From the IMG/VR virus record IMGVR_UViG_3300021964_000297, positions 1-31,539 of that record: DNA of 31,539 bases; one strand, written 5' to 3'. This document shows positions 27,008 through 31,539 of the stretch, piece by piece. Position numbers and translations under genes: made by a program. Positions within the stretch are counted from its first letter, which is position 1. Each line of letters starts with the position of its first letter. Under the pieces are notes generated by a model. The model saw only the letters and a list, made by a program, of their open reading frames with translations, had not been told where the DNA came from and ran no database searches. This DNA comes from a virus.

Positions 27008-27281
27008 ACAAATATTGTTTCTTGGTGTTGTCTTACAGGCAATGCTTGATGCAACTAAACCAGAAAATAACAGAGAGTCAATCGAGTCTAAGACAGCACG
27101 TGATGCTGCAAAGGCATGGTTCTTTGCTTCAGTTGGTGTAACTGCTGAAGACTTTAGTACTGTCTGTGATATAGCAGGTGTGGATGCAGGGTATGTTCGT
27201 AGCTTTGCATTCAAGGTTATTAAATCTAAGGAGATTAAATATGTTCGTAGGCGTATCAATGCCGTCCTCACATTCGACTAG
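26937..27281 (+). CDS. Unknown helical protein of the recombination module
   Basis: 114 residues. The centre (LFLGVVLQAMLDATKP) and SKTARDAAKAWFFASVGVTA are helical, and VCDIAGVDAGYVRSFAFKVI recalls small phage proteins with 'WF...FxxVCxLAGLDPxYVR', which I know only as hypothetical or DNA-binding. It overlaps the endonuclease gene by 71 bases and has a poor ribosome binding site at 26937; no later ATG exists before residue 36. Likely a regulator or packaging accessory, not established. Confidence 0.55.
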   Translation: MREGTEKFLVEIESLVENKTTSPEQILFLGVVLQAMLDATKPENNRESIESKTARDAAKAWFFASVGVTAEDFSTVCDIAGVDAGYVRSFAFKVIKSKEIKYVRRRINAVLTFD

Positions 27282-27291
27282 GAGAAAACAA

Positions 27292-27606
27292 ATGGACAGA
27301 GACACAGAGATTGCTAAAATGTATGCTGCACTACCAAACTTTAAGTTTGATGAGTCAGAATATATAGACGAGATGCATGAGTATATTTCTTCTACATATA
27401 AAGAACATTACGCCAAGGGTAAATACCAAGCCACAGATATCATACTTGACAGTGGACATGGTGAAGGTTTTGTTATGGGTAACATATTAAAATACTGGAA
27501 GAGGTATGGTAACAAAGAAGGAAAGAACAGGAAGGACTTGCTAAAGATTATTCACTATGCGATAATCATGCTTTATGTCCACGATCATGTAACTAAGGGA
27601 GAATAG
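27292..27606 (+). CDS. DUF3310-like phage protein
   Basis: 104 residues from the ATG at 27292, with AGGAGA six bases upstream. It has YAKGKYQATDIILDSGHGEG, VMGNILKYWKRYGNKEGKNR and KDLLKIIHYAIIMLYVHDHV, matching the helical layout of DUF3310-type phage proteins ('FxxGNxxKYxxRxGxK...DLxKAxxYL'). These are often annotated as nucleotide-related but lack a proven activity. It lies between the recombination genes and the reductase. An open frame continues upstream to 27178 but would overlap the preceding gene. Confidence 0.7.
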   Translation: MDRDTEIAKMYAALPNFKFDESEYIDEMHEYISSTYKEHYAKGKYQATDIILDSGHGEGFVMGNILKYWKRYGNKEGKNRKDLLKIIHYAIIMLYVHDHVTKGE

Positions 27607-27611
27607 AATAC

Positions 27612-29297
27612 ATGCCTACATTTCGATCCAATGAAAATCCAATGTTCCGTTCCAAGTTTAGTGAGGATATCTTCAAACATAAGTATGCACATCATGGTTG
27701 TGAGACATGGGCAAGCCTAGCCTCTGTACTGGTAGAAGATGTTTGTTCTCCTCAGTTAAAACAAGATGAGATAGATCAACTTAAAGAATATATAACTGAT
27801 CTAAAATTTATTCCCGGTGGTAGGTACTTGTACTATGCTGGTAGACCTAACAAGTTCTTTAACAACTGTTATCTTTTGAAAGCAGAAGAAGATACACGTG
27901 AAGATTGGGCAGACCTATCATGGAAGAGTGAGTCATGTCTGATGACAGGTGGTGGTATTGGTGTAGACTATTCTGTATACCGTGAAGAAGGTAGAGTGTT
28001 GTCAGGTACTGGTGGTCTTGCTTCTGGTCCTATCCCTAAGATGTTAATGATCAACGAAATTGGTCGAAGGGTAATGCAGGGTGGTAGTCGTAGGTCAGCT
28101 ATCTATGCCAGTATGAACTGGAAACATGCTGACATAGAAAAGTTTCTTATCAGTAAGAACTGGTATGACATGCCAGTTGGTAACACAGGCTTTACTATCG
28201 GTCAGGTAAAGGAACAAGATTTTAACTACATAGCTCCGCTGGACATGACAAACATCAGCGTGAACTACGATACTGAATGGTTAATTAACTATTGGGAGAC
28301 AGGTGATGTTGGGACTACATTTAAGCAGAATGTACGACAAGCCTTACAAACCGCCGAACCGGGATTCTCTTTTAACTTCTTTGATAAAGAAAATGAAACA
28401 CTACGTAATGCATGTACTGAAGTTACTTCAGAAGATGATTCAGATGTTTGTAACTTAGGTTCAGTTAACCTTGGAAGGGTAGATACTATAAAAGAGTTTA
28501 AAGATATTGTACACTTAGCTACTAAGTTTCTTATGTGTGGTACTCTTAAAGCCAAGCTACCTTATGATAAAGTTTATAAAGTACGAGAGAAGAATCGTAG
28601 GCTTGGTCTAGGTCTAATGGGTATGCATGAGTGGTTAATTAAGCGAGGTTCTAAGTATGAAGTTACTGATGAACTACACCAATGGTTAGGAGTTTACAAA
28701 GGAGTAACTGATGATACTTCTAAAAAGACTGCTTATGAAATGAATATCAGTAGACCAGTAGCTAATAGAGCTATAGCACCTACAGGAAGCATTGGTATTC
28801 TTGCAGGTACAAGCACAGGAGTAGAACCTATCTTTGCTGTATCATACAAGCGGAGGTATTTAAAAGGAGGCACACGCTGGCACTACCAGTATGTAGTAGA
28901 TAGTGCAGCACAGGAGTTGATTGATCTTTACGATACTAAACCAGATGATATTGAGTCTGCTCTTGATCTTGCAGGGGATTATAAAAGACGTATGAAGTTT
29001 CAAGCTGACGTTCAAGACTATGTAGATATGTCCATTTCCTCTACTATTAATCTACCATCATGGGGAAGTAAGCTAAACAATGAAGACACTGTTATGGACT
29101 TTACTAATACTCTTGCCTCTTACGCACATCGCTTACGTGGCTTTACTGTATACCCTGATTCATGTCGTGGTGGGCAACCACTAACATCAGTACCTTATTC
29201 TGAAGCTGTTGATAAGTTAGGTGAGGAGTTTGAGGAAGGTCTTGAGACACATGACATTTGTGACATTACTGGACACGGAGGGAGTTGCGGAGTTTAA
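27612..29297 (+). CDS. Class II (adenosylcobalamin-dependent) ribonucleotide reductase
   Basis: 561 residues. FFNNCYLL (Cys86) and DVCNLGSVNL (Cys280) give the redox cysteine pair candidates, NACTE at 266-270 is the N-x-C-x-E site with the thiyl-radical Cys268, and APTGSIGILAGTSTGVEPI is a barrel element typical of class II. The C-terminal CDITGHGGSCGV has a second cysteine pair (550, 559) for re-reduction by thioredoxin-like donors. No beta subunit or radical SAM activase is encoded nearby, which fits a B12-dependent enzyme that needs no partner. It makes deoxyribonucleotides for phage DNA synthesis. LGLGLMG at residues about 331-337 is coded by DNA almost the same as the hexamer array. Its TAA shares one base with the next ATG. 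Confidence 0.9.
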   Translation: MPTFRSNENPMFRSKFSEDIFKHKYAHHGCETWASLASVLVEDVCSPQLKQDEIDQLKEYITDLKFIPGGRYLYYAGRPNKFFNNCYLLKAEEDTREDWADLSWKSESCLMTGGGIGVDYSVYREEGRVLSGTGGLASGPIPKMLMINEIGRRVMQGGSRRSAIYASMNWKHADIEKFLISKNWYDMPVGNTGFTIGQVKEQDFNYIAPLDMTNISVNYDTEWLINYWETGDVGTTFKQNVRQALQTAEPGFSFNFFDKENETLRNACTEVTSEDDSDVCNLGSVNLGRVDTIKEFKDIVHLATKFLMCGTLKAKLPYDKVYKVREKNRRLGLGLMGMHEWLIKRGSKYEVTDELHQWLGVYKGVTDDTSKKTAYEMNISRPVANRAIAPTGSIGILAGTSTGVEPIFAVSYKRRYLKGGTRWHYQYVVDSAAQELIDLYDTKPDDIESALDLAGDYKRRMKFQADVQDYVDMSISSTINLPSWGSKLNNEDTVMDFTNTLASYAHRLRGFTVYPDSCRGGQPLTSVPYSEAVDKLGEEFEEGLETHDICDITGHGGSCGV

Positions 29298-29863
29298 TGC
29301 TTACGTATCACACGTATAAAGAGGTACTGCCAAAAGAACTATGCAATGGTATAGTAGGTATTGCAAAGGAGTTAGACAGTCAGGAAGCTGATGTATATCA
29401 GAATGGCAGTAGTGTTCTACTTCAAGAGGTAAGGAATAGCAGACTTACTTGGTTAGAAAATCCTGAACTAACTTCCATTCTGCAACTGTACGCAGAGACA
29501 GCTAACAAGGAAGCTGGCTGGGACTTTCACATAAATTGCTTTGAAACTCCACAGATTTCCTTCTATGGTAAGGGACAGTTCTACGACTGGCACATGGATG
29601 CTGGTGTAGAACTACCCTCTGATCCTTACAGAAGAAAGCTGGCAGTGTGTGTCACACTTAACAGTGAGTTTAAGGGTGGTGATTTACAGGTACAGAAGTG
29701 GGTGCATCCTCAATCTGGAGACAGGTTTGATACACTTAAAGATATGAGAAAAACTGGCAGCATTGCTGTCTTTCCTTCCTTTGTCTATCATCGTATTACA
29801 AAAGTAAAAGAAGGTGAACGATGTTCATTTGTCTGTTGGTTTAGAGGAGAAAAGTTTACTTAA
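29297..29863 (+). CDS. 2-oxoglutarate/Fe(II)-dependent dioxygenase
   Basis: 188 residues from the ATG in TAATG. QISFYGKGQFYDWHMDAG carries His99-x-Asp101, VYHRITKVKEGERCSFVCW carries His165 and Arg175: the 2-His-1-carboxylate iron site and the Arg that binds 2-oxoglutarate. PFAM-type phage homologues (PKHD/P4H-like) hydroxylate proteins or other targets. In marine phages such enzymes are often next to virion or nucleotide genes, with unknown substrates. Here translational coupling to the reductase suggests co-expression. The frame ends in a 7-bp terminator-like hairpin. Confidence 0.8.
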   Translation: MLTYHTYKEVLPKELCNGIVGIAKELDSQEADVYQNGSSVLLQEVRNSRLTWLENPELTSILQLYAETANKEAGWDFHINCFETPQISFYGKGQFYDWHMDAGVELPSDPYRRKLAVCVTLNSEFKGGDLQVQKWVHPQSGDRFDTLKDMRKTGSIAVFPSFVYHRITKVKEGERCSFVCWFRGEKFT

Positions 29864-29870
29864 CTTTTTT
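29850..29870 (+). terminator. AT-rich terminator at the end of the dioxygenase gene
   Basis: AAAAGTT and AACTTTT form a seven-bp stem around TACTT, overlapping the stop codon, followed by TT. It directly precedes the Hsp20 promoter. Mostly A-T pairs, so it may be weak. Confidence 0.45.
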
Positions 29871-29871
29871 C

Positions 29872-29900
29872 TTGACAACAATTGTATACTGTAGTAGTAT
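29872..29900 (+). promoter_or_regulatory. Promoter of the Hsp20 gene
   Basis: Perfect -35 TTGACA, 17-bp spacer, -10 TAGTAT. Transcription would start near 29907, about 50 bases before the Hsp20 start codon. With the terminator at 30387-30424 it makes hsp20 a separate unit. Confidence 0.6.
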
Positions 29901-29957
29901 GTGTATGGTACGACCATAGTGGTGTGCCAAACTAACTTGCTTAACAAGGAGATAACA

Positions 29958-30374
29958 ATGAACTTTATTGACTATATTAACAAAAATCGTATGACACTCC
30001 CAGACTATATGTTGGGATTTACCTTTGAAGATTTGTTCAAGCATGTGCCAAGTAATGTTGGTGCGTTCCCTCCGCATGATTTAGAAAAGGATGATAATTT
30101 TTATAAGCTAACACTTGCTGTTGCTGGTTACTCAAAAGAAAATATTTCAATTGAATTGGAGGATAGTATTCTTAATATTGTTGGCGATAGAGATGGCAAT
30201 GATAATAGAAACTATATTGTATCAGGCATTGCGGCACGTAAGTTCCGTAAATCATTCTCCTTGTCTGATACTATGGAAGTAAGAGACGCAGACTTAAAGG
30301 ATGGTCTTCTTACTATTACATTGGAAGAAGTTGTTCCTGAAGAAGAACAACCTAAGTTGATCGAAATAAAGTAG
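29958..30374 (+). CDS. Small heat shock protein (Hsp20/alpha-crystallin)
   Basis: 138 residues from the ATG at 29958, with AAGGAG seven bases ahead. N-terminal arm to about 40, then an alpha-crystallin domain: FPPHDLEKDDNFYKLTLAVA, GYSKENISIELEDSILNIVG, GIAARKFRKSFSLSDTMEVR, DADLKDGLLTITLEEVVPEE. The conserved 'LKDGLLTITL' and the C-terminal I-x-I-like PKLIEIK are both present. It keeps unfolding proteins soluble. T4-like cyanophages carry a similar gene; here it is combined with the GroES-like gene on the other arm. It has its own promoter and terminator. Confidence 0.9.
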   Translation: MNFIDYINKNRMTLPDYMLGFTFEDLFKHVPSNVGAFPPHDLEKDDNFYKLTLAVAGYSKENISIELEDSILNIVGDRDGNDNRNYIVSGIAARKFRKSFSLSDTMEVRDADLKDGLLTITLEEVVPEEEQPKLIEIK

Positions 30375-30386
30375 ACGTAATACTTA

Positions 30387-30424
30387 GGGGGTGTGCTATT
30401 ATCTGAAGCGCATCCCCTTTTTTT
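30387..30424 (+). terminator. Rho-independent terminator after hsp20
   Basis: A ten-bp stem (GGGG-GTGTGC with GCGCAT-CCCC, two G-T pairs) with the loop TATTATCTGAA and seven T. The T run merges into the ribosome binding site AAAGGA of the next gene, so that gene depends on readthrough or a nearby promoter. Confidence 0.85.
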
Positions 30425-30435
30425 AAAGGAATACA

Positions 30436-30672
30436 ATGAGTTTTTTAGATACTGAACCAACAATTAAAATAGATTTAACAACTACTACCTGTGATAATCT
30501 TGTTGTAGAAATATTAAAGACAGTAATAATAGATGATCTTAGTAGTGATCTAATTGAAGATGAGTTAAAGAATGCTATGCTAACAACACTAGAATATTTT
30601 ATGATACCCTCAGAGTTTACTACATTTAAAGAACTTACAGAAAAGATTGCAGAGGAAGCTACTGATGAGTAG
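30436..30672 (+). CDS. Small acidic unknown protein
   Basis: 78 residues: MSFLDTEPTIKIDLTTTTCD, IIDDLSSDLIEDELKNAML, then TFKELTEKIAEEATDE. Acidic and helical with a beta-type N-terminus. AAAGGAATACA lies before the ATG in the tail of the hsp20 terminator. The last eight bases overlap the glycosyltransferase start (ATGAGTAG), so the two are coupled. No family is recognised. Confidence 0.55.
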   Translation: MSFLDTEPTIKIDLTTTTCDNLVVEILKTVIIDDLSSDLIEDELKNAMLTTLEYFMIPSEFTTFKELTEKIAEEATDE

Positions 30673-31402
30673 TCTACCTACAGTTTATATAGGTTATGAT
30701 CCTAAAGAAGAAACTTATTGTGACGTTCTTGAGTACAGTATTAATAAACATGCTTCTTCTCCTGTTAATATTGTTAGATTAAAACAGGATAGTGTTAGGC
30801 GTACAGGTTTGTACTGGAGAACTATGACAATTAAAGATGGTCAACAGGTAGATTCATTTGATGGAAAACCTTTCTCAACTGAGTTTAGTTTTACACGTTT
30901 TCTTGTACCGTTTCTAAATGTACATCAAGGTCATGCGTTATTTATGGACTGTGATATGTACATGAGAGATGATATAAATAAATTATTTAACCTCTTTGCT
31001 TATAGAGATTTTTCTGTAGCTTGTGTACATCATAAGTACCAACCTACTGACAAATATAAAATGAAAAATAAAGTACAACAAAATTATTTTAGAAAGAACT
31101 GGTCAAGTTTTATGTTGTTTAACTGTGGTAATCCAGAACTAAATGAACTAACTGTGTCTTCTGTAAACACCAGTAGCGGAAGTTGGTTACATGGTATGTG
31201 TTGGGTAGAGACAGTAAGTCAGGTATCTGAAGAATGGAATTGGCTTGATGGTCATTCATCTGAAGACATTGATCCTAAGTGTGTACACTTTACAACAGGA
31301 GGACCGTTGTTTAGAAACTGGGAAGGTAAAAGAGATATTGATAATCAATATGCAAAAGAATGGAATGAATTATACAGGGAGATGAGTGAACAATATGACT
31401 AA
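30665..31402 (+). CDS. Glycosyltransferase-like protein (DxD motif)
   Basis: 245 residues from the ATG at 30665. LPTVYIGYDPKEETYCDVLE, FTRFLVPFLNVHQGHALFMD and DCDMYMRDDINKLFNLF with the metal-binding DxD (Asp95-Cys-Asp97) suggest a GT-A fold, possibly GT8-like (starch-glycogenin type). FVMLFNCGNPELNE and VHFTTGGPLFRNWEGK complete the pattern of this group in marine phages. The acceptor may be DNA, a virion protein or a cell surface glycan. An open frame extends 18 bases upstream. It overlaps the neighbouring genes by 8 bases on both sides. Confidence 0.75.
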   Translation: MSSLPTVYIGYDPKEETYCDVLEYSINKHASSPVNIVRLKQDSVRRTGLYWRTMTIKDGQQVDSFDGKPFSTEFSFTRFLVPFLNVHQGHALFMDCDMYMRDDINKLFNLFAYRDFSVACVHHKYQPTDKYKMKNKVQQNYFRKNWSSFMLFNCGNPELNELTVSSVNTSSGSWLHGMCWVETVSQVSEEWNWLDGHSSEDIDPKCVHFTTGGPLFRNWEGKRDIDNQYAKEWNELYREMSEQYD

Positions 31403-31539
31403 GTTTGTAACATCATTCAGTGCTAGTGGTTATGTAAGCTACGCTAAGAATATGCTAGAGTCAGTGGAAAAGTTTTGGAAGAACGATCTAAAGTTAATAG
31501 CATACTACCATGACTGCCATGAAGAATTAGTAGCTGACT
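31395..31539 (+). CDS. Probable glycosyltransferase, N-terminus (cut by window edge)
   Basis: 48 codons from the ATG in the overlap with the previous gene. MTKFVTSFSASGYVSYAKNM with ESVEKFWKNDLKLIAYYHD resembles the start of GT-A proteins of the same marine phage group ('vTSFs..GY..YakrmLesv...w'). It probably forms a pair with the gene before it. The rest lies outside the window. Confidence 0.5.
   Translation, partial: MTKFVTSFSASGYVSYAKNMLESVEKFWKNDLKLIAYYHDCHEELVAD

Overview
The window looks like part of a lytic-style tailed double-stranded DNA phage genome, most likely from an aquatic (probably marine) host. Gene density is high, start and stop codons often overlap (TAATG, ATGA), and several families are familiar from marine phages: a GroES-like co-chaperonin beside the portal, an Hsp20, a B12-dependent ribonucleotide reductase, ThyX, MazG and a T7-type replication set. 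No integrase, repressor, transposase, CRISPR array or tRNA gene was recognised. No single-subunit RNA polymerase, lysis enzyme or tail gene lies in the window. The host assignment is inference only.

Layout. Two arms diverge from a roughly 1 kb gene-poor region at 9.77-10.78 kb. The left arm (1-9772, minus strand, read right to left) is the packaging and head module: a 58-residue Cys-rich protein coupled to the terminase large subunit, a small basic protein, an FkbM-type methyltransferase, a virion-type protein with a probable ADP-ribosyltransferase domain in unusually AT-rich DNA, portal, a small protein, GroES-like co-chaperonin, scaffold-like protein, two probable structural proteins, and the major capsid protein (cut by the window edge). 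The right arm (10777-31539, plus strand) starts with a cluster of unknown proteins plus a Gp88-like protein and a ParB-like protein. Many very small genes follow, then a nucleotide module (MazG, deaminase, ThyX), a replication and recombination module (T7-gp4-like primase-helicase, family A polymerase, PD-(D/E)XK nuclease, SSB, winged helix protein, RecB/Cas4-like exonuclease, T7-like endonuclease I), a class II ribonucleotide reductase with a 2OG-Fe(II) oxygenase, an independently transcribed Hsp20, and glycosyltransferases.

The divergence region is the most structured noncoding DNA here. It has a pair of ~19-bp repeats on the packaging side, a candidate promoter, two good plus-strand terminators with no gene before them, a (CG)n tract, three 27-28 bp iterons with inverted arms, and an array of 12-bp repeats in strict 12-bp register. 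A replication origin and/or regulatory hub with one or two small RNAs is the simplest reading.

Other unexplained structure: an 11-bp palindrome (TTACAATGTAA) placed between genes just before ribosome binding sites in the 10.8-13.6 kb cluster; a second palindrome family (TACACNNGTGTA); and a 150-bp, 25-unit hexamer array (GGTCTN) that is in frame after a single stop codon of a small predicted beta-barrel protein, so readthrough would add a (Gly-Leu)n tail. Two related hairpins flank that locus. A structured leader precedes the winged helix gene. Several genes shorter than 60 codons are reported here, including a 51-residue lipoprotein nested in the end of another gene.
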